This document shows, piece after piece, positions 1-6,989 of a DNA stretch of 22,048 bases (the stretch's first letter is position 1; every line of letters starts with the position of its first letter). A model generated the notes under the pieces. The model did not search any database, was not told the origin of the DNA, and saw nothing but the letters and a program-made list of their open reading frames with translations. The stretch is from contig JAEWZE010000044.1 in NCBI GenBank assembly GCA_023395465.1, positions 1 to 22,048 of the forward strand, read 5' to 3'. Position numbers and translations under genes: made by a program. The stretch is from Pseudomonadota bacterium (GTDB lineage: Bacteria > Pseudomonadota > Gammaproteobacteria > Xanthomonadales > Xanthomonadaceae).

Positions 1-461
1 GGGACCAGTACGGTGAGCGGGGCGCCGGGCGACAGTCCCGCATCGAACTCGCGCAACAGGCTCGCGACGGGAACGCGGCCGGCCGGCGCCGGCTGGTCCA
101 GCGTCGGGAAACCGGGCGCCAGCCAGCGCGCGTCGATGTCGCGATCGCCGAGCACGGCGGCGATCGCCTCCGCCTCCACGCCCGGCATCGCCAGCAGCCG
201 CGGCCGCGTGTCCACCGTGCCCAGCAGCGCGGGCCGGGCCAGCAGCAGCGCCAGCAGCGCGACCAGCAGCAGGCGCACCGCCAGCAGCCAGGGCTCGTCG
301 AAGCGCAGCCGGCGGCGCGGCTTCGGCCGCGCGCGCAGCCAGCGCAGCGCGGCGAACACGGTCGGCCGCTGCTGCTGGCGTCGCGCCAGGTGGATCAGCA
401 GCGGCAGCGCCAGTGCGGCGAGCGCGGCCAAGGCCGCGGGCATGAGCAGCGTCGGGTTCAT
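1..461 (-). CDS. BatA-type membrane protein, N-terminal part (cut by window edge)
   Basis: The reading frame is open to the window edge, giving 153 codons from an ATG that overlaps the stop of the DUF58 gene in an ATGA arrangement, so the two are translationally coupled. It begins MNPTLLMPAALAALAALALP, followed by LLIHLARRQQQRPTVFAALR. This is the typical start of the BatA / aerotolerance-regulator N-terminal domain: one membrane helix, then a basic 'IHL..R' stretch and a 'F.aLr.L' segment. A second hydrophobic helix follows at about residues 58-80 (LLAVRLLLVALLALLLARPA). In the family these proteins anchor MoxR/VWA assemblies in the inner membrane. Position after moxR and DUF58 supports the call. 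The C-terminal part, which could carry VWA or other domains, lies outside the window. Confidence 0.8.
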   Translation of the reverse strand, partial: MNPTLLMPAALAALAALALPLLIHLARRQQQRPTVFAALRWLRARPKPRRRLRFDEPWLLAVRLLLVALLALLLARPALLGTVDTRPRLLAMPGVEAEAIAAVLGDRDIDARWLAPGFPTLDQPAPAGRVPVASLLREFDAGLSPGAPLTVLV

Positions 462-1354
462 GCGTCGCCGCCGCCCGGACCGACGGCGAACAGCGCACGC
501 AACGGCTGCAGCAGCGGCTCGTCGAGCACGTGCACGGCGCAGCGGATGCCGGCTTCGGCAAACCGCGCGTGCAGGGCCCGCTGCGCCTCGCCGAACTTCG
601 CCAGGAATTCCGCGCGCAGCGCGCGGGCATCGCCCGGCAGCGCTTCGCCCGTTTCCGGGTCGATGAAGCGGCGGCCGTCATCGAAGGGGAAATCGCGCTC
701 GGCCACGGCCAGCAGCTGGATCGCGAGCACTTCGCGCCGCGCCGCGGCCAGCCGGGTCGCCAGCGCCGGCACGGCCGGGTCGAGGAAGTCGCCCAGCACC
801 ACCACCAGGTCGTCCGGCGCGATGCGCTCCCAGACCGGGCGCAGCCGCGCCTCGTCGGGCACGCCGCCGCCGGCCTGGAGACGTTCGAGTTCGAACAGCA
901 GACGCTCGCGCTGGCGGCTGCCGGCGGCGGCGGGCACCAGCGCCAGCGCGTCCTCGCGCAGGGCCACCAGCCCGGCGCGATCGCCCTGGCGCAGCGCGAC
1001 CTCGGCGATGCACGCGGCCAGGGTCTTCGCCGCGTCCAGGCGCGACCAGTCGGGCCGGACCTCGTCGGCCTGCGCCATCGACGCGCTGGCATCGAGCATG
1101 ATCCACACCGCCAGCGGACTGTCGCGCTCGGCCTCGCGCACGAAGAAGCGGTCGCTGCGCGCGTACAGCTTCCAGTCGATGCGGCGCGGCTCGTCGCCCG
1201 GCTCGTAGCCTCGGTACTGCGAGAACTCCAGGCCCGTCCCCTTGTCGCGGCTGCGGTGCTGGCCGCCGCCGCGCAGCGCGCTGCTGCGGCGCGAGGCGAT
1301 GCGCAGCCCGCGCAGCTGCGCGCGCAGGCCCGGCGTGACGGGATCGTGGCCCAT
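458..1354 (-). CDS. DUF58 protein with von Willebrand-like metal site
   Basis: A 298-aa protein, starting MGHDPVTPGLRAQLRGLRIA. The start at 1354 lies 14 bp after the moxR stop; a longer frame extends further upstream but runs through moxR. The DUF58 signature is clear at about residues 40-75: GLEFSQYRGYEPGDEPRRID, then W..YAR and FVRE. A VWA-type MIDAS motif, D88-x-S90-x-S92 in MLDASAS, follows, so a divalent ion can be bound. There is no signal peptide or membrane segment, so it is probably cytoplasmic and recruited by the BatA-like protein. DUF58 proteins accompany MoxR ATPases and are thought to act as substrate or partner adaptors. It overlaps the next gene by 4 bp. Function in this organism is inferred only from context. 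Confidence 0.88.
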   Translation of the reverse strand: MGHDPVTPGLRAQLRGLRIASRRSSALRGGGQHRSRDKGTGLEFSQYRGYEPGDEPRRIDWKLYARSDRFFVREAERDSPLAVWIMLDASASMAQADEVRPDWSRLDAAKTLAACIAEVALRQGDRAGLVALREDALALVPAAAGSRQRERLLFELERLQAGGGVPDEARLRPVWERIAPDDLVVVLGDFLDPAVPALATRLAAARREVLAIQLLAVAERDFPFDDGRRFIDPETGEALPGDARALRAEFLAKFGEAQRALHARFAEAGIRCAVHVLDEPLLQPLRALFAVGPGGGDA

Positions 1355-1368
1355 CGGCTTGGCGCTGC

Positions 1369-2364
1369 TCAGGCGCCCGGCGGCGGCACGTCGCGCAGCA
1401 GCGCGGCGATGACCTCGTCCGGACGCTTGCCTTCGGCCTCGGCCGCGAACGACAACAGCAGCCGGTGGCGCAGGACCGGCGCTGCCAGCGCCAGCACGTC
1501 CTCGCGCGTGGCCGCGAGGCGGCCGTGCAGGATCGCGCGCGCCTTCGAGGCCAGCACCAGCGACTGTCCCGCGCGCGGCCCCGCGCCCCACTTCACGTAG
1601 TCGCGCACCGCCTGCGACGCGCCTTCGCCCGGCCGGGTCGCGCGCACCAGCCGGGTGATCCACGCCAGCAGGTCCTCGCCCACGTGCACCTGGCGCACCA
1701 GCGCCTGCATCGCCAGCACATCCTCGCCACCCATCACCCGCGGCACCTCGGCCATGTGGCTGGAGGTGGTCTGGGCGATGATCGCGCGCTCCTCCTCCTC
1801 GCCGGGGTAGTCGAGCGCGATGTGCAGCAGGAAGCGGTCGAGCTGCGCCTCCGGCAGCGGATAGGTGCCGGCCTGCTCGATCGGGTTCTGGGTGGCCAGC
1901 ACGAAGAACGGTGCCGGCAGCGCGTGCGTCACGCCGGCGAAGCTGACCGTGTGTTCCTGCATCGCCTCCAGCAGCGCGGCCTGGGTCTTGGGCGGCGTCC
2001 GGTTGAGTTCGTCGGCGAGCAGCAGGTTTGTGAACACGGGACCGGGCTGGAAGCGGAAGTGGCGATGGCCGGTGCCGTGATCCTCCTCCAGCAGTTCCGT
2101 GCCGAGCAGGTCGCTGGGCATCAGGTCGGGGGTGAACTGCACGCGCCGGAACTGCAGCTCCAACGCCTGGCCCAGGGTGCGCACCAGCAGGGTCTTGCCC
2201 AGGCCCGGCACGCCTTCGAGCAGGCAGTGACCGCCGGCGAGCAGGCCGGTGAGCAGCTGCTCGACGACGTCGTGCTGGCCGACGATCGCGGTGGCGATGG
2301 CGGCACGCAGTTCGGACAGGCGCGCGACGCGGGACTGGATGTCGGATTCGGTGAGGCGGGTCAT
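1369..2364 (-). CDS. moxR: MoxR-family AAA+ ATPase
   Basis: A 331-aa AAA+ ATPase. Walker A is GVPGLGKT (residues 51-58), Walker B is LLLADELNR (about 114-122, acidic D118/E119), and sensor-1 is ATQNP (157-161). The following segment EQAGTYPLPEAQLDRF is diagnostic of the MoxR branch. MoxR proteins use ATP to remodel or insert metal cofactors into protein complexes together with VWA-domain partners; here the partners are the DUF58 and BatA-like genes directly downstream. The frame is open 54 codons further upstream, but the start at 2364 has an AGGA ribosome site 8 nt ahead, and the upstream extension runs into hairpin repeats. It is the first gene after a 597-bp non-coding gap, so it may have its own promoter there. 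Confidence 0.93.
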   Translation of the reverse strand: MTRLTESDIQSRVARLSELRAAIATAIVGQHDVVEQLLTGLLAGGHCLLEGVPGLGKTLLVRTLGQALELQFRRVQFTPDLMPSDLLGTELLEEDHGTGHRHFRFQPGPVFTNLLLADELNRTPPKTQAALLEAMQEHTVSFAGVTHALPAPFFVLATQNPIEQAGTYPLPEAQLDRFLLHIALDYPGEEEERAIIAQTTSSHMAEVPRVMGGEDVLAMQALVRQVHVGEDLLAWITRLVRATRPGEGASQAVRDYVKWGAGPRAGQSLVLASKARAILHGRLAATREDVLALAAPVLRHRLLLSFAAEAEGKRPDEVIAALLRDVPPPGA

Positions 2365-2435
2365 GGAGCGATCCTGGTCATACAGATGGAGGAACCCGCC
2401 GAGACTTGATCCGGGTTTCGGAAGGACGCCACGCC

Positions 2436-2533
2436 CTGCCGGTTGGGGGGCGCTCTTCGCTCGGTCGGGGCATCCTGCCCCGACTCGCGCGCAAAACATC
2501 CATGTTTTGCTTGCCGCGACCCCCAACCGGCAG
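2436..2533. repeat. Nested inverted-repeat element A (three stems)
   Basis: A perfect 14-bp outer stem (CTGCCGGTTGGGGG 2436-2449 with its complement 2520-2533) encloses two further perfect hairpins. The first is GTCGGGGCA 2464-2472 with TGCCCCGAC 2476-2484. The second is GCAAAACAT 2491-2499 with ATGTTTTGC 2502-2510. The layout is a three-way junction. It has no U-tract, so it does not look like a simple rho-independent terminator. It may be a REP-like dispersed repeat or a structured untranslated RNA. Confidence 0.8.
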
Positions 2534-2624
2534 CGCGCGGCTCACCGGGTCTGATAGTTCGGCGATTCGGTCCCGGTGGTGTTTGGTCTCTTGACGATGG
2601 AAACCACGATAGGAAGAGGGCGAT

Positions 2625-2812
2625 GGCCGTTCCGGTCTGGGGGTTGCGGATAGCAGCGCATGGATGCGCTGCGGCGGCGAGTCAGCCATGGGTGAACGCG
2701 CATGGCTTGCGCGGCATGCCGCGCATGCGCGTGAACGCCCGGCGCGCTGCGCCGGGCCGGACCGCGAAGCGGGCTGACCGAGCCGGGGAGCAACCCCCGG
2801 ACCGGGACGGCC
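2625..2812. repeat. Nested inverted-repeat element B (long outer stem, several inner hairpins)
   Basis: The 23-nt arms 2625-2647 and 2790-2812 are complementary at 21 of 23 positions, and both exceptions become U-G wobbles in a plus-strand RNA. Inside lie a 9-bp hairpin GCAGCGCAT 2653-2661 / ATGCGCTGC 2664-2672, a 6-bp stem GCCATG 2685-2690 / CATGGC 2701-2706, a 16-bp perfect palindrome 2709-2724, and CCCGGCGC 2738-2745 / GCGCCGGG 2749-2756. The element is about 188 bp long. The design resembles element A nearby, but the stem sequences differ. No function is known to me. Confidence 0.78.
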
Positions 2813-2961
2813 TCGGTCCGCAAGCCTGCGTCCAGCCCCGTCCACCAACAGGCCACCGTTCACGAAGGGGCGGAGCCAGAAAAAGCGCTCCTCGGCTTTG
2901 GCCGGTGTGCCAGCTCGGCCTTGGTGACCGCCGGAAGCCCCGAGAATCGACAGCCCAATGC

Positions 2962-3687
2962 TCATGCCGTCAGCGCATACACCACGATGTTGACCGCGAA
3001 CTTCGTGTTGTCCTCGGCCAGGAAGCGCTTGTTGCGCCAGTCGTAGTCCCATTCGCAGCCGTAGTCCTTGTTGCTGTAGAGCACGCCCAGGCGGCCGTCG
3101 ATGTCGATGCCCTTGAGGTAGTCGTGCACCAGGTCGTCGCCCCAGCCGTTGAGCTCGTAGCTGGTCGCCGGCGGCCCGTCGGGGAAGCTGAAGAAGCTGC
3201 TGTAGAGCGGATGCCGCCTGGGCAGCTTCGCCAGCGCGCGCGGGCCGAAGATCGACGCCATCTGCGTCTCGAACGACTTGGCGAACAGGCCGTCGATATC
3301 GTGGTTGCAGTCGTCGACGAACACGAAGCCGCCGTTGCGCACGTAGCGTTCGAAGTTGCGCCGCTCGGCCGGGTTGAACTCGACCAGCTTGTGCCCGGCC
3401 AGGTAGCAGAACGGCGCGGACAGCATCTTCGGGTCGGCCAGCTCGACCTGGTGTTCCTTCGGATCAACGCGCAGGCCGGTGTAGTCGATCAGCGAGGTGA
3501 TCAGGTTGGACGGCATGCGCTCGTCCACGTCCCAGTCGCCGGAGTCGTACTTGAGCCGGGTGAACCAGAAGTCGTAGCTGGCCGCGCCGGCGGCATGCGC
3601 GCCAAAGGACCTGCCCGCCAGCCAGGCGCCGGCGGCGGCGCCCAGGCCCATGCGCAGGAACTGCGCGCGGTTCATGCCTGTGCCCAT
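2962..3687 (-). CDS. DUF4159 protein with Tat-like leader
   Basis: A 241-aa protein of the DUF4159 family, recognised from FTRLKYDSGDWDVDERMPSN near the mature N-terminus, the central VRNGGFVFVDDCNHD segment (this fold resembles class-I glutamine-amidotransferase-like domains), and LKGIDIDGRLGVLYSNKDYG. The biochemical role is unknown. The leader MNRAQFLRMGLGAAAGAWLA looks like a Tat signal in layout, but the second arginine of the twin pair is alanine (NRAQFLR), so export by Tat or Sec is not certain. The start at 3687 (MGTGMNRAQF) has an AGGGGG ribosome site about 9 nt upstream; a start 4 codons later at 3675 is possible. It sits 139 bp after the tldE-like gene in the same direction and precedes moxR. 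Confidence 0.85.
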   Translation of the reverse strand: MGTGMNRAQFLRMGLGAAAGAWLAGRSFGAHAAGAASYDFWFTRLKYDSGDWDVDERMPSNLITSLIDYTGLRVDPKEHQVELADPKMLSAPFCYLAGHKLVEFNPAERRNFERYVRNGGFVFVDDCNHDIDGLFAKSFETQMASIFGPRALAKLPRRHPLYSSFFSFPDGPPATSYELNGWGDDLVHDYLKGIDIDGRLGVLYSNKDYGCEWDYDWRNKRFLAEDNTKFAVNIVVYALTA

Positions 3688-3779
3688 GCGGACGACCCCC
3701 TGACGGTGACGCAAATGCGGCGGGGCGGGCGCGGAGGATCGGACGAACCGGACCTGGCCGGTGCCTGCCCCCACCCCAA

Positions 3780-3803
3780 CCCTCTCCCGCACGCGGGAGA
3801 GGG
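3780..3803. repeat. CCCTCTCCC hairpin repeat
   Basis: CCCTCTCCCGC (3780-3790) and GCGGGAGAGGG (3793-3803) form an 11-bp perfect stem with a tiny loop. This palindrome type is widespread in intergenic DNA of high-GC proteobacteria. It lies 23 bp beyond the tldE-like stop, so it could attenuate transcription before the DUF4159 gene or protect the upstream mRNA. There is no U-tract, so a classical terminator is not shown. Confidence 0.75.
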
Positions 3804-3826
3804 AGCAAGGCGGTTGCGGCGCGGGA

Positions 3827-5161
3827 TCACACCGCGTCGGAGAGCGAGGTGAAGGTGAAATCGCGCAGGCGCATCGGCGGGATCATCATCGCGAAGCGCG
3901 ACTCGTCGCCGCTCACCCTGACCGGCTTGCCGAGCTCGTCGATGTTGTTGAGCATGATCACCGGCGATTCGTTGAAGCGGAAGTTCTTGACCGGGTGCTT
4001 GATCTGCCCGTTCTCGATGTAGAACGTGCCGTCGCGGGTCAGGCCGGTGAGCAGCACGGTCTGCGGATCGACCATGCGGATGTACCAGGTGCGGGTGACC
4101 AGGATGCCGCGTTCGGTCTCGCGCACCAGGTCGGCGGTGGACTTGGTGCCGCCGGACATGATCAGGTTGCCCGGCGTGGCCACCGCCTCGCGTCCCTGCT
4201 GCTGCGCCCAGTAGCGCGAATACAGCAGGTTGGCCACCTTGCCGTTCTCGATCACCGGCATGCGCTTGCGCGCCATGCCCTCGTCGTCCCAGGGCAGGAC
4301 CGGCGCGTTCGGATCGGCCGGGTCGGCCCAGATGTTCACGCGCGGGTCGTAGACCTGCTCGCCGAGTTTGTTGCCGCCGCCCTTCTTCGAGAGGAAGCTG
4401 CGGCCCTCGTCGGCCTGGCGCGCGTCGAAGAAGAACATCATGAACGAGATCAGGCCCGCGGCCGCGTGCGGCTCCAGCACCACGGTGTACTTACCCGGCT
4501 CCAGCGCCTTGGCATCGGCCGATTCGCGCGCCTTGCGGATGGCGATGGCGACATCGCGCCCGGCATCGAGCTGCGAGATGTCGGTGACGTTGCGCCCCAC
4601 CCAGCCCGAGCCGCGGCCATCCTCGGTGCGCACGGTGCAGGTGTAGTCGGCGCCGGTCGAGGTCTGGTAGCCGAAGTTGCCGTTGCTGTTGGCGATCGCG
4701 GTGAACGAGCGGCTGTCTTCCAGGAATCCCGCCGCCACCAGCCCGGCCGGGCGGCACGGGGCGATGGAGTCGGCCGCCACCTGGGCGCGGTATTCGGGCG
4801 TGATCGCCGCCGTGGCCGCGTTATAGGTGCTGGTCGCGGTATAGGCCTGCTTGCCGATGGCGGGCATGAACTCCGGATTCTCCGGCGCCAGTCGCGCGAG
4901 GTCCTCGGCGCGGCGGACGACGCGTTCGAGCGAAGCGTCGTCGAACTCGTTGATGGTCGCAGTGCCCACGCGCTTGCCGAACGCGACCGAGACGGCCAGC
5001 TCGACGTTGTCGACGATGCCGCTGGTGGACACGTCGTTGAGCGCGAAGCGGATGTTGCCGTTGTTGCCGCCCGAGAGCGTGGCGGTGCATTCATCGGCCT
5101 TCGACAGCGCGACGACCTTGTCGAGGATGGCCTTGGCTTCGGCTTCGGTGAAGATGCTCAT
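3827..5161 (-). CDS. TldE/PmbA-type subunit of a TldD/TldE peptidase
   Basis: A 444-aa protein of the TldD/PmbA family. It lacks the HExxxH zinc motif, as TldE subunits do. Recognisable family parts are the N-terminal half (ATLSGGNNGNIRFALNDVST, VSVAFGKRVGTATINEFDD), the central WDDEGMARKRMPVIENGKVA block and the C-terminal NFRFNESPVIMLNNIDELG block. In characterised systems TldE pairs with TldD, and only TldD holds the zinc. The N-terminus MSIFTEAEAKAILDKVVALS is soluble, with no Sec or Tat leader, unlike both TldD paralogs upstream. The start has an AGGAGA ribosome site 7 nt upstream, and the spacing to the preceding tldD stop is only 18 bp, so it is co-transcribed with it. Confidence 0.9.
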   Translation of the reverse strand: MSIFTEAEAKAILDKVVALSKADECTATLSGGNNGNIRFALNDVSTSGIVDNVELAVSVAFGKRVGTATINEFDDASLERVVRRAEDLARLAPENPEFMPAIGKQAYTATSTYNAATAAITPEYRAQVAADSIAPCRPAGLVAAGFLEDSRSFTAIANSNGNFGYQTSTGADYTCTVRTEDGRGSGWVGRNVTDISQLDAGRDVAIAIRKARESADAKALEPGKYTVVLEPHAAAGLISFMMFFFDARQADEGRSFLSKKGGGNKLGEQVYDPRVNIWADPADPNAPVLPWDDEGMARKRMPVIENGKVANLLYSRYWAQQQGREAVATPGNLIMSGGTKSTADLVRETERGILVTRTWYIRMVDPQTVLLTGLTRDGTFYIENGQIKHPVKNFRFNESPVIMLNNIDELGKPVRVSGDESRFAMMIPPMRLRDFTFTSLSDAV

Positions 5162-5179
5162 GGTGTTCTCCTGTGCCGG

Positions 5180-6814
5180 TCAGCCGAGCGAACGGGCGGT
5201 GTTGATGACGTTGATGCCGTTGAAGCGGGCGGTGCTCGACCCGTGCGAGACCGCCGAGACCTGCCCGGGCTGGCCCTTGCCGTCGAAGAACGAACCACCG
5301 AGGCGGTAGTCGCTTTCGTCGCAGACCGCCGAGCAGGCGTTCCAGAATTCAGGCGTGCGGATCTGGTAGGCCACGTCCTCGAGCATGCCGGTGATCTTGC
5401 CGTCCTTGATCTCGTAGAACAGCTGGCCGCCGAACTGCGCGTTGTAGCGCTGCTGATCGATCGAGAACGAGCCGTCGCCGATGATGTAGATGCCATTCTC
5501 GACGTCCTTGACCATGTCGGCCACGGACAGCTTGTCCTTGCCGGCCGCCAGCGAGACGTTGGCCATGCGCTGGAACTGCACGCTCGACCAGGAGTCGGCG
5601 TAGCAGCAGCCGTCGGATTCGGCCTTGCCGAGGATGTGGGCCTGGTCGCGGATGGTCTGGTAGTCCACCAGGATGCCGTCCCTGATCAGGTCCCAGCGCT
5701 TGCACTTCACGCCTTCGTCGTCGTAGCCGACCGCGCCGAGGCTGCCGGGCTGGGTCTTGTCGGCGAAGATCGTGACCTTGTCGCTGCCGTACTGGAACTT
5801 CGACTCGCGCTTGTCGAGCGTGGCGAAGCTGGTGCCGGCGTAGTTGGCCTCGTAGCCCAGCACGCGGTCGAGCTCGAGCGGATGGCCGACCGATTCGTGG
5901 ATGGTCAGCCAGGTATGCGAGGGATCGAGCACCAGGTCGTACTTGCCCGGCTTGACCGACGGCGCCTTGAGCTTCTCCTGCGCCTGCTTCGCGGCGGCCA
6001 CCGCGTCCTCGAGCATGTCGTAGGAGTGGCCGTAGTTGACCACCCCGTTGGGCGAGGTGAACTTCTGCGAGGCGTCGCCGTCGAGGTATTCGTAGCCCAG
6101 GCCCATCGGCGCCGACAGGCCTTCGCGGGTGCGGAACTTGCCGCTGGCCTTGTCGATCGCGGTCACCGTCATCGGCGCCCAGATGCGGTGCACGTCCTGG
6201 TCGATGTAGGAACCGTCGGTGGAGGCGAAGTACTTCTGCTCGTTGACCAGGAACAGGGTGGAATTGACGAAGCTGGCCCCGGCATTGGTCGCCGCGGCGT
6301 TCACCGACAGCAGCAGGTCGACCTTGTCCTTGATCGGCACTTCCATCGCGTTGCGCCGGATCGGCGTCTTCCACGCCACCTCGCCGAAGCCGGGCGCGGG
6401 CGCCAGCTGCACCGGCGCGGCCTGCACGCGTGCGTTGGCCTTGGCGATCGCGGTGGCACGGCGCGCCGCCTCGGCGACCGATTCGGTGGTCAGGCCGTTG
6501 GTCGCGGCGAAACCCCAGGCGCCATCGGCGATCACCCGCACGCCGACGCCGGTGGACTCGGTGTTGACGACGTTCTGCACCTTGTCCTCGCGCGTCATCA
6601 CGAACTGGCGCAGGTAACGGCCGATGCGCACGTCGCAGTAGCTGGCGCCAGCCGAGCGCGCGGCCTGCAGCGCCGTGTCGGCAAGCTGCTTCTTGATCGA
6701 GACATCGAGCGTGGTGACCAGTTGCTCGGCGGCAATCGCCTTGCCGAGCCATGCGGGCAGCGCCAGGGTGCCCATGCCGAGGCCGCCCAGGGCCAGGAAA
6801 TCGCGTCGTTGCAA
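5180..6814 (-). CDS. Tat-exported TldD-type zinc metalloprotease (paralog 1)
   Basis: A 544-aa TldD-family peptidase. The zinc motif HESVGH lies at residues 306-311 (HExxxH) within LTIHESVGHPLELDRVLGYE. The leader MQRRDFLALGGLGMGTLALP has twin arginines at 3-4, a hydrophobic core and an A-x-A type end near residue 29, so Tat export to the periplasm is likely. The start codon is TTG; it is chosen because the Tat motif begins there, a GGAG site lies about 9 nt upstream, and it aligns exactly with the ATG-started paralog of identical length next door. Near the C-terminus the usual TldD cysteine before GKxGQ is replaced (FFDGKGQ, D511). Substrate unknown. Probable heterodimer partner is the TldE-like gene 18 bp downstream. 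Confidence 0.92.
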   Translation of the reverse strand: MQRRDFLALGGLGMGTLALPAWLGKAIAAEQLVTTLDVSIKKQLADTALQAARSAGASYCDVRIGRYLRQFVMTREDKVQNVVNTESTGVGVRVIADGAWGFAATNGLTTESVAEAARRATAIAKANARVQAAPVQLAPAPGFGEVAWKTPIRRNAMEVPIKDKVDLLLSVNAAATNAGASFVNSTLFLVNEQKYFASTDGSYIDQDVHRIWAPMTVTAIDKASGKFRTREGLSAPMGLGYEYLDGDASQKFTSPNGVVNYGHSYDMLEDAVAAAKQAQEKLKAPSVKPGKYDLVLDPSHTWLTIHESVGHPLELDRVLGYEANYAGTSFATLDKRESKFQYGSDKVTIFADKTQPGSLGAVGYDDEGVKCKRWDLIRDGILVDYQTIRDQAHILGKAESDGCCYADSWSSVQFQRMANVSLAAGKDKLSVADMVKDVENGIYIIGDGSFSIDQQRYNAQFGGQLFYEIKDGKITGMLEDVAYQIRTPEFWNACSAVCDESDYRLGGSFFDGKGQPGQVSAVSHGSSTARFNGINVINTARSLG

Positions 6815-6989
6815 GGCCGTATCTCCGTTGTCGTGTCCGCGGCGGCGGGCCGCGGCTCCGGATCGCGCGTCGCGCGCCGGAGGGAACCCCGATTCTCGAC
6901 GCGGCAGCCGCGCCGGCGCAAATGACTTTCGGCACGGTCGCGCGGACGCACGTCGTCCCCGGGCCGCCGCAGCCCGCGTCGCTGCGTGC
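6815..6989. other. Intergenic spacer between the two tldD paralogs
   Basis: A 175-bp gap. It carries a near-exact copy (6922-6941) of a 20-bp box also found upstream of the other tldD, followed on the minus strand, after exactly 24 nt, by GAGAAT (6892-6897) as a possible -10. A separate promoter for paralog 1 therefore seems possible, although the genes are co-oriented. Confidence 0.5.
6922..6941 (-). promoter_or_regulatory. 20-bp box upstream of tldD paralog 1
   Basis: The 20 bases match positions 8687-8706 at 19 of 20 sites. In both places the box reads toward a tldD start on the minus strand, with a candidate -10 exactly 24 nt further on. It would lie just upstream of a normal -35 position, as an activator site does. 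It could instead be a relic of the tandem duplication that made the paralogs. Confidence 0.5.

Larger units (their letters stand above)
2365..2961. other. 597-bp non-coding region rich in inverted repeats
   Basis: No convincing gene lies between the moxR start and the DUF4159 stop. Open frames here read through the repeats and have no family resemblance. The region holds two large stem structures (annotated separately at 2436-2533 and 2625-2812) and a smaller stem, CACCGGG 2543-2549 with CCCGGTG 2572-2578, between them. It must contain any independent moxR promoter, but I could not pick a convincing -35/-10 pair on the minus strand. From about 2813 to 2961 I see no organised element. Confidence 0.75.

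Noticed and set aside
2591..2612. TTGACG as a plus-strand -35 in the moxR gap
   Set aside because: No acceptable -10 is found 16-18 bp downstream, and no plus-strand gene follows.
2436..2812. Possible tRNA, CRISPR array or insertion sequence from the dense repeats
   Set aside because: There is no tRNA fold with CCA-type ends, no regularly spaced direct repeats and no transposase or target duplication; only nested inverted repeats are supported.
2443..3852. Plus-strand open frame through the hairpin region and opposite the DUF4159 gene
   Set aside because: It reads through nested palindromes and the antisense of a conserved gene; no ribosome site or family resemblance.
3761..6925. Very long open frame on the plus strand opposite the tldE/tldD genes
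   Set aside because: It is a GC-driven shadow: its product is low-complexity, rich in H, R, V, D and A, and runs opposite well-conserved TldD/TldE sequence.
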